A DNA stretch of 64,000 nt from Calothrix sp. MO_167.B42 (GCA_030065255.1 JASJCX010000001.1:1-64000); one strand, 5' to 3'; positions 17,472 to 27,329 are shown, counted from the first letter of the stretch. The notes: generated by a model not told the origin, from the letters alone. Numbers and translations are program-made.

Positions 17472-17759
17472 ATGTTTACAAAAGTTTACTATCTAGTGCG
17501 ATCGCCAGCAGATGGTCGGTATTTGACAGCACATCTTGAAGAAGAATCAAAGGGCTATCTATTGTTATTCCACGAGCATTTTGAGGCTCTGAGTTATTTA
17601 AACACCCACGGGGGAGAATTAGCAAATTCCTTGGCTGTGGAGTCTATTCCCAGTTCTGCGTTGGGAGGATTGCTGAAGCGATGGGGTTTTACTGGTATCG
17701 GTATTGTTACTGATCCATTGTTGCCGAAAATAGACTTTTTAAAACATAATGATAAGTAG
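17472..17759 (+). CDS. Small conserved cyanobacterial protein of unknown function
   Basis: 95 residues, ATG at 17472. The sequence (FTKVYYLVRSPADGRYLTAH, GYLLLFHEHFEALSYLNTHG) is compact and soluble with no signal peptide. It reads like a small alpha/beta protein but I do not recognise a characterised family. It lies 52 bp before the glycosyltransferase-like gene on the same strand and could be co-transcribed with it. Confidence 0.6.
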   Translation: MFTKVYYLVRSPADGRYLTAHLEEESKGYLLLFHEHFEALSYLNTHGGELANSLAVESIPSSALGGLLKRWGFTGIGIVTDPLLPKIDFLKHNDK

Positions 17760-17810
17760 CAATTCATGGAATTACTTCCAAATTTCTAACTTTTATCATT
17801 TAAACTCATA

Positions 17811-18551
17811 ATGCTTGTCTTTGTCGTACCGCTAAAAAGCCAGCAAGTTTCCAAGTCTTGGGAGCACGTTTCTAAATTATTGGAAAGATGTGTTAAATCT
17901 ATTTGTGCTCAAACATCACCGGAATTTCGAGCAATTGTGGTTTGTCATGAAAAACCAGATATTACATTCACCCATCCCCATCTTACATATATAGAAGTCA
18001 ATTTTCCATTACCAAATGAGGAGGAAACTGTAAATAAAGGACATACCGATAAAGGTCGTAAAATGTTAAAAGGATTAATCTCAGCGGAGAAATTTAATCC
18101 TACTTATACAATGACAGTTGACGCTGATGACTGTGTCAGCAAAAATTTAGCTCAATTTGTCAATTTAAACCCTGGTTGTAATGGTTGGTTTATTAATCAA
18201 GGATATAAGTATCAAGAAGATAGTAAATATATTTATGTCAAACGTCAAAATTTTTATAAAATGTGTGGTAGTTGCAATATCATTAGATATGATTTAAATT
18301 TTCTGCCCCAAAATCCAGAATATAATCGGGGTTATGGTTATTATAAATATTATATAGATCATGGTAAAGTCAGAGAAATATTAGCAAGTAAACAAAAACA
18401 CATCAAACCATTACCATTTCCTGGAGCAATTTATATGTTGGGCACGGGAGAGCATCTTTTTTATGAACCGAAAAAATTAGGATTTAATATCATTAACCGT
18501 AGATTATTGGATCAATCAATTCAATCAGAATTTGGAATATATAAAATATAA
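17811..18551 (+). CDS. GT-A-fold glycosyltransferase-like protein
   Basis: 246 residues, ATG at 17811. The start MLVFVVPLKSQQVSKSWEHV and the metal-binding motif VDADD (residues 103-107) fit a GT-A glycosyltransferase using a nucleotide sugar. MCGSCNIIRYDLNFLP could line the acceptor side. It precedes the HpsL-like gene by about 160 bp on the same strand and probably adds a sugar to the same polysaccharide, though it could act on another glycan. It does not match HpsN, HpsO or HpsP type by eye. Confidence 0.7.
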   Translation: MLVFVVPLKSQQVSKSWEHVSKLLERCVKSICAQTSPEFRAIVVCHEKPDITFTHPHLTYIEVNFPLPNEEETVNKGHTDKGRKMLKGLISAEKFNPTYTMTVDADDCVSKNLAQFVNLNPGCNGWFINQGYKYQEDSKYIYVKRQNFYKMCGSCNIIRYDLNFLPQNPEYNRGYGYYKYYIDHGKVREILASKQKHIKPLPFPGAIYMLGTGEHLFYEPKKLGFNIINRRLLDQSIQSEFGIYKI

Positions 18552-18712
18552 GAAATATTGGCATTGCTGAATGATGGGATAGAATTTGATGTATTAAAAT
18601 CTCAAAACTCTTATTTTTTTTGGGTGAAATAAATTATCCCACAATTAATTATGCAACGCCAAAGTATTCTCATCAATTACTTTTATTTTAGGCGACTGCG
18701 AGCAAGTATACC

Positions 18713-20371
18713 ATGCCAAAATCAAAAAAGAAAAAGAATTCAGGCAAACAAAAATCAAACTCAGAAACAGCAAGTTTAACTATCAAAGAAAGATTAGCTC
18801 AAAAGCGCCAAATTGCCCGCAATCGTCAAGAATTTACTAACTTACTAATTACCGCCATCTTTGGCGGTTTATTCTTGGGAATCACTCTTTTCTTTGTCGG
18901 AGGAATTAAGGCAGCAATCCCCGCAGCATTGGGGACTATCATTATGTCTTTTTCTTATAAATATCCCCGCCTGGCTCTGTATGCTTTTATCATTTATTTG
19001 CCCTTCGCAGGTACTGTTATTTACTATATTGGCAGTAGTGCTGTTTTACAATTAGCAAAGGATGCTTTTTATATCCCAGCCTTAATCGGAATTTGGCAGA
19101 TTTGTCGTAAACAAAGACTACCTCTAATTTTGCCTCAGGGTATTAAACCATCACTCTTTATCTTCCTAGGTTTATGTATGCTAACCTTCCTATTTGCTAA
19201 CGGGATGCAGCAGCTAAACCCTGTGTCAGCAGAACTATTTCAAAAAGCACCACAGGAATTACCCATAGGTATGGGAATTCTGGGATTAAAAGTATTATTA
19301 GGTTATTTTCCCCTGATTACCTGTGCCTATTATTTAATTCGCAATCAAAAGGATTTTTTGTTCATTTCGCGCCTACAAGTTAGCCTAATTCTGATTTGTT
19401 GTACCCTGGGATTAATTCAATACTTACTATTATTAGCAGGTGTATGCCAAGGAACTAGAGATGCAACTGGAGACGCTTTATTCAAAGCCAGCATAGATGC
19501 TCGTTGTTATTTTGGTGGTGCTTTATTATATAGTCCTAGTCAAGGAGTAATTCGTCTCCCAGGTACTTTTGTTGCTCCTTGGCAATGGGCATGGTTCTTA
19601 ATATCTAGTACATTTTTTGCCTTTGCCACTGGCTTTAGCGATCCTACCTTTAGATGGCGAACAATTGGTTTAGTTTCCCTGGCATTAGTTTTTATTAATG
19701 CTGCAATTTCTGGACAAAGAATCGCCTTAGCCTTAGTACCAGCTTGTTTCTTATTATTATTAATAATTACTGGAAAAATTGGCGATCTCAAACGATTCAT
19801 TCCCATTATGATTGGGCTAGCCATAATTTTAGGCGTTGCCGTGATAAATTATCCCGAAATTGCTCAAGAGAGAATAGATAGTTTGTTTGGGCGTTGGGAA
19901 GCTTCCCCTCCCCATGAATTTATTGTTCAGCAGTTTGAAGATAGCTGGAAAGAGCAAAGAGGATTTTTTGGCAGGGGATTAGGAAGGGCGACTAACTCGG
20001 CTCGTGTATTAGGAAAAACCCGCCTCGTGGAAACCTATTATCCCAAACTCCTCTATGAAATAGGACTCCTGGGAACTTTGGGATTTTTAGCTTTAGTCAC
20101 AACTTTGACGGTAATTTGTTTTGGCAAATATCGTCGGATTAAAAACCCTAATTTCCGCAGTTATGCAGCAGCTATGTGGGTGTTTATACTGTTTATTAGT
20201 TATAATACTTACTACTATCCTTTAGATGTAGATCCGGTGGCTGTATATTATTGGTTCGCCGCAGGGGTGCTTTTGAAATTATCAGTTATAGATAAGCAAG
20301 AAAAAATATTAGAAAATTCTCAATCAACGAAACGTAAAAGAATTAAAAGACCCAAATCTATATTATCTTAA
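18713..20371 (+). CDS. hpsL: HpsL-like O-antigen ligase/polymerase-type membrane protein
   Basis: 552 residues, ATG at 18713. A lysine-rich cytoplasmic N-terminus (SKKKKNSGKQK, IKERLAQKRQIARNRQEF) precedes about ten membrane helices. Between them lies a large loop, and late in the protein GFFGRGLGRATNSARVLGKT, typical of Wzy/WaaL-like enzymes. The overall order (GGLFLGITLFFVGGIKAAIP, YIGSSAVLQLAKDAFYIPAL) is that of HpsL, conserved with hormogonium polysaccharide synthesis in filamentous cyanobacteria. It probably polymerises or ligates the polysaccharide on the periplasmic side. The GT2 and GT4 genes that follow support this. Confidence 0.8.
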   Translation: MPKSKKKKNSGKQKSNSETASLTIKERLAQKRQIARNRQEFTNLLITAIFGGLFLGITLFFVGGIKAAIPAALGTIIMSFSYKYPRLALYAFIIYLPFAGTVIYYIGSSAVLQLAKDAFYIPALIGIWQICRKQRLPLILPQGIKPSLFIFLGLCMLTFLFANGMQQLNPVSAELFQKAPQELPIGMGILGLKVLLGYFPLITCAYYLIRNQKDFLFISRLQVSLILICCTLGLIQYLLLLAGVCQGTRDATGDALFKASIDARCYFGGALLYSPSQGVIRLPGTFVAPWQWAWFLISSTFFAFATGFSDPTFRWRTIGLVSLALVFINAAISGQRIALALVPACFLLLLIITGKIGDLKRFIPIMIGLAIILGVAVINYPEIAQERIDSLFGRWEASPPHEFIVQQFEDSWKEQRGFFGRGLGRATNSARVLGKTRLVETYYPKLLYEIGLLGTLGFLALVTTLTVICFGKYRRIKNPNFRSYAAAMWVFILFISYNTYYYPLDVDPVAVYYWFAAGVLLKLSVIDKQEKILENSQSTKRKRIKRPKSILS

Positions 20372-20444
20372 TTAGTCATTTTTGCTGAAAAAAGTATCTT
20401 ACATCCTATGAATATTATTTTAATTTAAAATAGGCATAAAAATA

Positions 20445-21425
20445 ATGAACGACTATCCCTTAATTTCTGTAATTATTCCCACCTATGGACGTGAAGAAAT
20501 ATTACGAAATAGCGTTGCAGACGTTCTCAAACAAGACTATCCAAACTTTGAGATATTGATTGTAGATCAAACTCCCAAACATCAGCCAGAAACCACCAAT
20601 TACTTAGAAGAATTAGCACAACAGAATCAAATTAAATGGTTTCATTTAGAATGGGCTAGTTTACCAGGTGCGAGAAATTATGCTATCCGACGTTCCCTAG
20701 GGGAAATTATTTTATTTATTGATGATGATGTACAACTAACCCCTAATTTTTTAGTTGCCCATGCTAAAAATTACAGAAATAATGCTGAAATAGGAGCCGT
20801 TGCTGGGCGAGTTTTTGACAGAATGAAATTAGGGGAATCTGGAGGAAAATTAGAGATTGATTATCTACCTCCCCAAGCAATGGATCCTGGTATTGCTTGG
20901 TATAATATTGATTTAGTCCATACAGTTAAACCCCAACAGGTTCTATCAGCCAGGGGTTGTAATATGTCATTTCGCCGCGATATTTTTACGAAGCATGGAT
21001 TGAGTTTTGATGAAAGATTTCGCGGTAGCGCAGTGCGGGAAGAATCTGATTTTTGTTTGCGTTTAAGACAGACTGGATATAAAATTTGGTATGACCCAGA
21101 AGCTTATTTGGTACATTTAGGAGAAGAGACTGGGGGTTGTCATGATATTAGTACCCGTTCGACAAAATATCAATTTACCTTCTATCATAATCATTTTTTG
21201 ATGAGTTTGAAAAACTTAACTTTAATGCAAGCTTTACGTCTTTATAGTCGTTTGTTTGATTGTCACGTTCTTGGTAGGCCCCCTTGTCATAAAAGTGGTT
21301 CTCCTGGCAAAATATTTGTGCGCTTTGTATTCTATTGTCTGGGTTTTCTCCAAGCTATAGGAACTATTATCCAATCCCTTTGGGATGATGGTCAAATATA
21401 TACTCGCATGGATAAACAATTATAG
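20445..21425 (+). CDS. hpsN: Family 2 glycosyltransferase, HpsN-like
   Basis: 326 residues, ATG at 20445. N-terminal PLISVIIPTYGREEILRNSV and the DxD-type motif FIDDDVQL (Asp93-95) bind the nucleotide sugar and metal. RGCNMSFRRDIF and EESDFCLRLRQTGYKIWYD are the acceptor/catalytic half of GT2 enzymes. It lies 73 bp after hpsL on the same strand. HpsN is the GT2 enzyme of the hormogonium polysaccharide set, so the symbol is given from position and family; a different GT2 subfamily cannot be excluded. Confidence 0.7.
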   Translation: MNDYPLISVIIPTYGREEILRNSVADVLKQDYPNFEILIVDQTPKHQPETTNYLEELAQQNQIKWFHLEWASLPGARNYAIRRSLGEIILFIDDDVQLTPNFLVAHAKNYRNNAEIGAVAGRVFDRMKLGESGGKLEIDYLPPQAMDPGIAWYNIDLVHTVKPQQVLSARGCNMSFRRDIFTKHGLSFDERFRGSAVREESDFCLRLRQTGYKIWYDPEAYLVHLGEETGGCHDISTRSTKYQFTFYHNHFLMSLKNLTLMQALRLYSRLFDCHVLGRPPCHKSGSPGKIFVRFVFYCLGFLQAIGTIIQSLWDDGQIYTRMDKQL

Positions 21426-21433
21426 ATTTATAG

Positions 21434-21480
21434 CAGTTGATAGTTGGCAGTTGACGGTTGACGGTTGACAGTTGATAGTC
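21434..21480. repeat. GTTGACA/GTTGATA heptamer array
   Basis: Six or so degenerate heptamers (TTGATAG, TTGGCAG, TTGACGG, TTGACAG) start about nine bases after the GT2 stop codon. Confidence 0.85.
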
Positions 21481-21618
21481 CTTGAATCGAATAATACTGT
21501 TTTAACCAATATGTTCATTGCTATAACCTCGAAAATTAATTTTGGCAAATTATTTTCGTAGATTACAGGTTTTCTAAAGTATTAATATTTAGCATAATAT
21601 AGTTATTTGAAAATAATA

Positions 21619-22794
21619 ATGAAAATTCTCATTGCTAGTCATACATATATTGTAGACCTAAATTGTGAAAAATTACGTGCTTTATCACAATTAGAGTCTG
21701 ATTTAGAAGTAACAGTTGTTGTCCCGAAAAAATGGCGGCCAGGTGGGGTACAAAATCAAGTTATTGAAAGCGGATACAAAGATGAGGGTAATTTTCGGAT
21801 AATTCCAGTTTCTAATTTTAGCGAAAATCATCAAGGATTATTGACTTTTGGCACAGATTTAATCTCCCTATTACAGAAGTTTAAGCCCCAAATTATCCAA
21901 GTGGAACAAGGTTCAAGGGGATTAGCACATACCCAAATGATTATCTTGAATAAAATATTAGGATTGAAGGCTAAAAATATATTTTTTACTTGGTGGAATA
22001 TCCCCTACAAGTTAAATTTCCCTGCATCTTTATTAGAACAATATAACCTAAAACATAGTCATGGTATTATTGCTGGTAATCAAGATGGAGCAAAAATTCT
22101 GCGTCAACACGGATATACGGGTTCTATCAAGGTTATGCCTCAATTAGGTGTGGATGAAACTTTATTTCAGTCCCAAAATCAACCAGAATTATCCCAAAAT
22201 TTAGGAATAAAATCGGAAGAATTTATCATAGGATTTGTTGGTCGGTTTGTTGCAGAAAAAGGAATCTTCACCCTATTGAAAGCATTATCTATGATTCAGG
22301 ATAAGTCATGGAAATTATTACTATTGGGACGGGGAGAATTGCAGTCAGAAATTAGGCAATTTACTGTAGATAATAATTTTTCAACAAGGGTAACAATTAT
22401 AGAAAGTGTACCTCACGATCGAGTTTATCAGTACATGAATATTATGAGTACTTTAGTTTTACCCTCGCAAACAACTTATAACCTAAAAAATTTAACTTCC
22501 ATAGGTTGGAAAGAACAATTTGGTCATGTACTGATTGAAGCTATGGCTTGTCACATACCTGTAATTGGCTCTGATTCTGGTGAAATTCCCCATGTCATTG
22601 GGGATGCTGGCTTAATATTCCCAGAAGGTAATGCTTCAGCTTTAGCAAATTGTTTATTACAACTGATGAATAATCCAGAATTAGCTCACAAATTAGGTGA
22701 AATGGGTTACCACAGAGTTATAGCTAAATATAGCAATAAAGCCTTAGCTAAAGAACAATTAGATTTTTATCAAGAGTTGGTCATGATTAATTAG
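21619..22794 (+). CDS. hpsO: Family 4 glycosyltransferase, HpsO-like
   Basis: 391 residues from the ATG at 21619 (MKILIASHTYIVDL); a TTG four codons earlier is less likely. It has the GT-B fold: an N-terminal acceptor half, then FVGRFVAEKGIFTLLKAL and the nucleotide-sugar site FGHVLIEAMACHIPVIGSDSGEIPHVI with the EX7E-type glutamates. It transfers a sugar from a nucleotide donor at the cytoplasmic membrane face. Placement between the GT2 gene and a second GT4 gene matches the hpsN-O-P order. The symbol rests on this context. Confidence 0.7.
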   Translation: MKILIASHTYIVDLNCEKLRALSQLESDLEVTVVVPKKWRPGGVQNQVIESGYKDEGNFRIIPVSNFSENHQGLLTFGTDLISLLQKFKPQIIQVEQGSRGLAHTQMIILNKILGLKAKNIFFTWWNIPYKLNFPASLLEQYNLKHSHGIIAGNQDGAKILRQHGYTGSIKVMPQLGVDETLFQSQNQPELSQNLGIKSEEFIIGFVGRFVAEKGIFTLLKALSMIQDKSWKLLLLGRGELQSEIRQFTVDNNFSTRVTIIESVPHDRVYQYMNIMSTLVLPSQTTYNLKNLTSIGWKEQFGHVLIEAMACHIPVIGSDSGEIPHVIGDAGLIFPEGNASALANCLLQLMNNPELAHKLGEMGYHRVIAKYSNKALAKEQLDFYQELVMIN

Positions 22795-22828
22795 AAATTA
22801 CAAATTAGGAATTACAAAAATAATAAAA

Positions 22829-24013
22829 ATGCGAATATTACAAATTGTACCTTCAATTTCTTTAGTATATGGAGGCCCCAGTCAAATGATTTTAGGACTG
22901 GCTCCTGCACTAGCTCAATCAGGAGTAGAAGTTACAGTTATTACTACTAATATTAATGGTGATAATGGTCAAAAGCCTTTAGATGTACCCTTAAATTCTC
23001 CGATTCAGCAAGACGGCTATGAAATCATTTATTTTCGCTGTTCTCCTTTCCGACGCTATAAATTTTCCCTCGATTTATGCAAATGGTTAAATCGCCATGT
23101 ATCTACGTATGATTTAGCTCATATTCATGCTTTATTTTCACCTGTAAGTAGTTTGTCTGCCATGATTTGTAGACAACAACAAATACCTTATATTTTACGA
23201 CCATTAGGTACTTTAGATCCGGCTGATTTACGTAAGAAAAAACAGTTAAAACAATTATACGTAGCAATTTTAGAACGTCACAATTTAGCAGGTGCAGCCG
23301 CAATTCATTTTACCAGTACCCAAGAAGCAAAAATATCTGCAAGGTTTGGAGTATCAACAAAAGATTTAGTCATACCTTTAGGGGTGAATTGGGTGGATGG
23401 GGAAGAAAATGGAAAAGATAATTCTATCCGTCAGCAATTAGCTATCCCCCACGGAATTCCCTTAGTACTATTTATGTCGCGCATAGCTCCCAAAAAAGGT
23501 TTAGATTTATTAATTCCAGCCCTAGAAAAATTATTAGCAAATGGGTTAAAATTTCATTTTGTTTTAGCAGGAAGCAATCCCCAAGATCCAAATTACGAAA
23601 CAAAAATTCGATTACAAATTCAAAATTCTACCTTGCGATCGCATTCTACCATAACTGGATTTATTACAGGTGAATCAAAAACTGCTTTACTACAAGGGGC
23701 TGATATATTTGTCCTACCCTCTTACTATGAAAATTTTGGCATTGCGGTAGCTGAAGCCATGGTAGCAGGCATACCAGTGGTAATTTCCGATGGAGTGCAT
23801 ATTTGTCAGCAGGTGCGAGATAGTGAGTCGGGATGGGTGGGGACAACAGATGTAAACGACCTGGTAAAGTTATTAACAGAAGCTTTGGAAAATCCCCAAG
23901 AACGTCAAAGAAGGGGACTAAGGGCAAAAGCATATGCATTGCAGCATTATAGTTGGAATGCCATCGCTCGTCAGATAATCGCAGCATACCAAGATATAAT
24001 CATTGGCAATTAA
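22829..24013 (+). CDS. hpsP: Family 4 glycosyltransferase, HpsP-like
   Basis: 394 residues, ATG at 22829, 34 bp after the preceding GT4 gene, so the two are probably one transcript. N-terminal VYGGPSQMILGLAPALAQSGVEVTVIT is the acceptor half. RIAPKKGLDLLIPAL and YYENFGIAVAEAMVAGIPVVISDG form the donor-binding site of GT-B enzymes. It is likely to act on the same polysaccharide as the HpsL-like protein upstream. It is the last gene of the block; 800 bp of non-coding DNA follow. Confidence 0.7.
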   Translation: MRILQIVPSISLVYGGPSQMILGLAPALAQSGVEVTVITTNINGDNGQKPLDVPLNSPIQQDGYEIIYFRCSPFRRYKFSLDLCKWLNRHVSTYDLAHIHALFSPVSSLSAMICRQQQIPYILRPLGTLDPADLRKKKQLKQLYVAILERHNLAGAAAIHFTSTQEAKISARFGVSTKDLVIPLGVNWVDGEENGKDNSIRQQLAIPHGIPLVLFMSRIAPKKGLDLLIPALEKLLANGLKFHFVLAGSNPQDPNYETKIRLQIQNSTLRSHSTITGFITGESKTALLQGADIFVLPSYYENFGIAVAEAMVAGIPVVISDGVHICQQVRDSESGWVGTTDVNDLVKLLTEALENPQERQRRGLRAKAYALQHYSWNAIARQIIAAYQDIIIGN

Positions 24014-24822
24014 TATAGCAATCCTAAATCATTTGCGAAAAGTTAGAGGGATCTAAGCCTCTGCATTTTTATAAATCAAATAGGATTTCTATATAAGTAA
24101 TATGGGAGGGAATGCACGTATATATACTTAATTCTCACAATAGTTGATTGCGAAACCGTAAAAATACTGAGATAGTTGGGCAGTTTTCAGTATTTTCTAC
24201 AATTCGGATTCTGGTAATTTGAGATACAAATTTAATATATCCTACTCTTTTCTTGCTTAATTTCAATTAGCAACAGTAAAGTGTTAGTGAATGTATTTTA
24301 TTTGATGAATAAAATTATTTAAACAAGTGTATAAATATCAAAAAGGTATTTTGAAAATTATATATAACAGAACTAAAGCGGCGTACACAGGTGATGGTTG
24401 GCGTGTGAGTCTACAGGTTGCATTACTATATGCAAATATTTTATCTAGGCTCAGGAATTCTACATAAAAAATATGGCAGTTACGTAAGTCCCATATAAAT
24501 TTAATCATTTATTGTCAATATGCAAATATATCGATAAATTCCGATAAAAACCCGGTTCATACTATCAATTATTGATTTTAATCATAGACATCTACGAAAG
24601 AATCAGGTTTCTATTTTTCCGCGGGTAAATCCTTGTATGATTTAATATAATTCTGAAGATTCTCATCAGGGTGCATAGATGTAATCGAGTTTTAGCTTAA
24701 GTCCTGGAGTCATTTGTATGAAATATTGTTTTGTCATACTCAATTTATGGTTGGGATAAAACATAATTTTGATGACTTCTATAAGTATAAGCTTCACATT
24801 CCCCTGAGTAGAATCAATTCCA
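24014..24822. other. Long AT-rich intergenic region with a degenerate MITE
   Basis: No gene is supported in about 800 bp. At 24378-24491 lies a decayed copy of the 123-166-bp element found at 32569 and 38192: GGTTGGCGTGTGAGTC, ATGCAAATATTTT and AAAAATATGGCAGTTACG can be matched in order. The rest is AT-rich with no recognised signal; it may hold the promoter of the parvulin gene. Confidence 0.5.
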
Positions 24823-25557
24823 ATGAGTAACATTGCAAAAATATTTATAGAGCCAGAAGAAATTGTTAATTTCCTCAAAGCAAAAATGTCTTTGCGGAAA
24901 ATTTACGAAGAAATTTTATTTCAAAGAATAATCAATTCTAGTGCTGCTATTAGAGGAGTAAATGTTACAATTGAAGAAATTGAAGCTGAGGCAAATCGCC
25001 AACGTAGAGAAAAGCATTTAGAAAAAGCAACTGACACCATAACTTGGTTGTCAGAACAATTAGTTACTGCCAATGATTGGGAACATGGAATCAAAAATCG
25101 TTTATTAGCAGATAAATTAGCTGAAGCATTATTTGCTAAAGATGTGGAAACTTTTTTTTCCCAACATCGTCCAGAATTTGAGCAAGTTATACTTTATGAA
25201 ATAATTGTCGCTGATGAAAAACTTGCCCAGGAGCTATATTATCAGATTGAAGAAGGTGAAATTAGTTTCTACGATGCTGCCCATCGATATCATGTAGATG
25301 AACAATGTAGACAAAAATGTGGTTATGAAGGTGAAGTTTATCGTTGGTCCATCCAACCAGATATAGCCGCAATTATATTTAGTGTACCTCCACAACATTT
25401 AATCGGTCCAATTAAGACTTATAAAGGCTATCATCTCATGATAATTGAAGAAATGATACCCGCAGAGTTGACAGTTAATAGATATCAAGAAATTCTCAAG
25501 CAAATGTTTCAACAATGGTTAGTCTCCGAACTTGAATATTTGCTCTACTCTGCTTAA
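24823..25557 (+). CDS. Parvulin-type peptidylprolyl isomerase
   Basis: 244 residues, ATG at 24823. Residues about 1-100 are helical like SurA/PrsA N-domains (EEILFQRIINSSAAIRG, TWLSEQLVTANDWEHGIKNRLL). Residues about 110-215 form the parvulin domain (VILYEIIVADEKLAQELYYQIEEGEISFYDAAHRYHVDE, IIFSVPPQHLIGPIKTYKGYHLMII). It would isomerise prolyl bonds and chaperone client proteins. No signal peptide is visible, so it may act in the cytoplasm, as do cyanobacterial parvulins found with type I secretion or peptide-export genes. The nearest downstream gene is a small outer-membrane protein. Confidence 0.8.
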   Translation: MSNIAKIFIEPEEIVNFLKAKMSLRKIYEEILFQRIINSSAAIRGVNVTIEEIEAEANRQRREKHLEKATDTITWLSEQLVTANDWEHGIKNRLLADKLAEALFAKDVETFFSQHRPEFEQVILYEIIVADEKLAQELYYQIEEGEISFYDAAHRYHVDEQCRQKCGYEGEVYRWSIQPDIAAIIFSVPPQHLIGPIKTYKGYHLMIIEEMIPAELTVNRYQEILKQMFQQWLVSELEYLLYSA

Positions 25558-26097
25558 TTATTCACAAATGATATAACTTTTTATCAACCCATAAGTACAA
25601 GACTTTGAATGGAGACTTGTAGATTAAATTGAGGGACAAAACCCAACATACTCAGGATTTTTTCAGTTTTCAACCCTTAATTAAACAGTATTATTTTATC
25701 AATCCATTATTATTTAGCTAATAAATATAAATATTCAGGGCTAAATTAATAAGAGGACGGATAAAAAATCATATTCGTTCCCACTATATACATTAGCCCT
25801 AATTGAATATTAAATACTGGATTAGTAACTAATTATATATATATAGACTGCATTTGTTAGATTAACCTGTGGCAGTAGTTAAAGTGTCTACTTGAGATTG
25901 AAAACAGTTAGTTATAATGAAATATTTACATTCTCAATTTAACCACTGAATTAATAATCTAGACAGAATACAATCTAGGAAATAACTTATTGTTCAAAGT
26001 AGTAAATCAATATTTTTCAGAACTAATTTGGAACCTTTTGGTTCGATTGACGACATGGGATATAAAAGCAACACTCTATAAAACTTTGGTGAAAATT
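25558..26097. other. AT-rich intergenic region upstream of the outer-membrane protein gene
   Basis: No gene is supported. The frame of the next gene is open from a TTG at 25990, but the residues before the ATG at 26098 precede a normal signal peptide and are taken as leader. No hairpin or operator was recognised. Confidence 0.4.
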
Positions 26098-26643
26098 ATG
26101 CCACGTTTTCTCAAATCTTTAGTGACAATTTCTGTATTGTCCTCCTTTGTCGTTGCACCTCTCATTCTTTCGGCTGAACAAGCTCATGCTAAACCCCGAC
26201 GAGGTACCAATGCTAGCTACATTGGTGCTGGGGTGGCTGCTGGGGTTACCAATGGCGGTAAACCCGGTGATGCAGGAGATGCAGCCACATTCGGTGGTAA
26301 TCTTTCTGGCCGTGTGAAGTTAGGTAAACTTCCAGTTTCTGCCCGTGGTCAGGTACTCTGGAGTGATGAAACCACAGCTATCATTCCTCAAGTTTCAGTG
26401 GATGCACCCATTGCTAGAGGTACTAATGCTTACGTAGGTGTTGGTTATTCCTTTGTAGAAAAGGATGGTAAAGCCACTCCCCTAGGTAATCAAGATGCCC
26501 TAGCTGTAACTGCTGGAGTGGAGTCTGAAGTTGGTAAAAACTTCCTAATTTACAGTAACGCCACCGTCGGTGTTGATGCTTATCAAGATAATTCTGCTTC
26601 CGCCGTTAGCATCAATGGTGGTGTTGGCTATCGCTTTAAATAA
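26098..26643 (+). CDS. Small outer-membrane beta-barrel protein
   Basis: 181 residues from the ATG at 26098, chosen because MPRFLKSLVTISVLSSFVVA is then a clean signal peptide ending at AQAHA-KP near residue 31. The mature part is Gly-rich with alternating strands (SGRVKLGKLPVSARGQVLW, NAYVGVGYSFVEKD, INGGVGYRFK). It ends in an aromatic-containing strand, as do barrel proteins that are assembled in the outer membrane. About eight strands are possible. No named family recognised. A parvulin is encoded upstream on the same strand, 540 bp away. Confidence 0.65.
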   Translation: MPRFLKSLVTISVLSSFVVAPLILSAEQAHAKPRRGTNASYIGAGVAAGVTNGGKPGDAGDAATFGGNLSGRVKLGKLPVSARGQVLWSDETTAIIPQVSVDAPIARGTNAYVGVGYSFVEKDGKATPLGNQDALAVTAGVESEVGKNFLIYSNATVGVDAYQDNSASAVSINGGVGYRFK

Positions 26644-26803
26644 TGGCTAATCAATGGCTAATAGCTTTGATACCAACTAATTAGCAAAGAAGGGAACAGG
26701 GAACAGGGAACAGTTTCCTATTAAGAGTTCCTCAATTGGGGTTTAACAGATTCGACGGAAGTCCCTACCCTCAGCCGCAGGCGGGGTAGGGATGGATAGT
26801 TGG

Positions 26804-26950
26804 TCAATCAAGGGGGTTCAATGCCCCCTTGATTGACAATCGACGGACAAATTCTCTCAACACTTCTGTTTGATTTCGTTCGGTCAGTTCGCAGTATTTC
26901 TGCAAATGCTCTTTTTCCCGTTGAGATAATCGCAAACTAATTTGAGTCAT
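26804..26950 (-). CDS. Small ribbon-helix-helix (CopG/Arc-like) DNA-binding protein
   Basis: 48 residues, ATG at 26950, stop at 26804. The sequence TQISLRLSQREKEHLQKYCE then LTERNQTEVLREFVRRLSIK matches the strand-helix-helix pattern of RHH repressors. The start codon lies on the edge of a perfect 12-bp palindrome, the arrangement expected for autoregulation. The last codons lie in a second inverted repeat (TCAATCAAGGGGG and its inverse). It is inferred to be a regulator carried by the IS605-type element whose tnpB has been lost. DNA targets other than its own promoter are unknown. Confidence 0.7.
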   Translation of the reverse strand: MTQISLRLSQREKEHLQKYCELTERNQTEVLREFVRRLSIKGALNPLD

Positions 26951-26981
26951 GGTAGCATATCCAATATATATATGCTACCAT
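26949..26981. promoter_or_regulatory. Perfect 12-bp inverted repeat at the RHH gene start
   Basis: ATGGTAGCATAT (26949-26960) and ATATGCTACCAT (26970-26981) are exact inverses with a 9-bp spacer that is AT-rich. Position across the RHH start codon suggests an autoregulatory operator, and the spacer could include the -10 element. Confidence 0.55.
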
Positions 26982-27141
26982 TATAGTGGTTGTTGACCCT
27001 CCCAACTGTCTCGGAACAGATAGGTCAAGTAGCGATAATACGCTTACCACTCCAAAGAGCAGAGTTTGGGGAAAGAACATGACCACTGGTTGGCAAGGTT
27101 ACGTCCTGCTGTAAAAATAAACCAAGCCATGTTGTACGTAA

Positions 27142-27189
27142 AGTTATAACCTTGCGGGAGGCGAGGTTCTGCCTGTGGACGCGGAGTAA
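27142..27189 (+). pseudogene. C-terminal tail of a TnpB endonuclease
   Basis: An open stretch of 15 codons ends ...NLAGGEVLPVDAE-stop. TnpB proteins of cyanobacterial IS605-type elements commonly end in a CGE...PVDAE tail just before the right end. A stop codon directly upstream (27139-27141) and the absence of RuvC-domain sequence show that only the tail is left. Confidence 0.5.
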
Positions 27190-27329
27190 GACTAAATCAA
27201 ACACGGGTTTGAGAAGGCATCGGCGGATGAAGCGGGAAACCCAAAAGACGAATAAGACCGTCGTCGTAGAACTGAAATTGGAAGCCCCTTTTTCAGCGAA
27301 GCGAAAAGGAGTACTTCACGAACCCATCT
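27190..27329 (+). ncRNA. Putative omega-RNA (TnpB guide RNA) region
   Basis: DNA 3' of a tnpB stop usually encodes the omega-RNA scaffold, ending at the element's right end. Here the G-rich, hairpin-forming stretch ends CAGCGAAGCGAAAAGGAG then TACTTCACG, as in related elements by memory. The bases just right of 27329 (AACCCATCTT) would be the guide. Expression is unknown. Confidence 0.35.
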
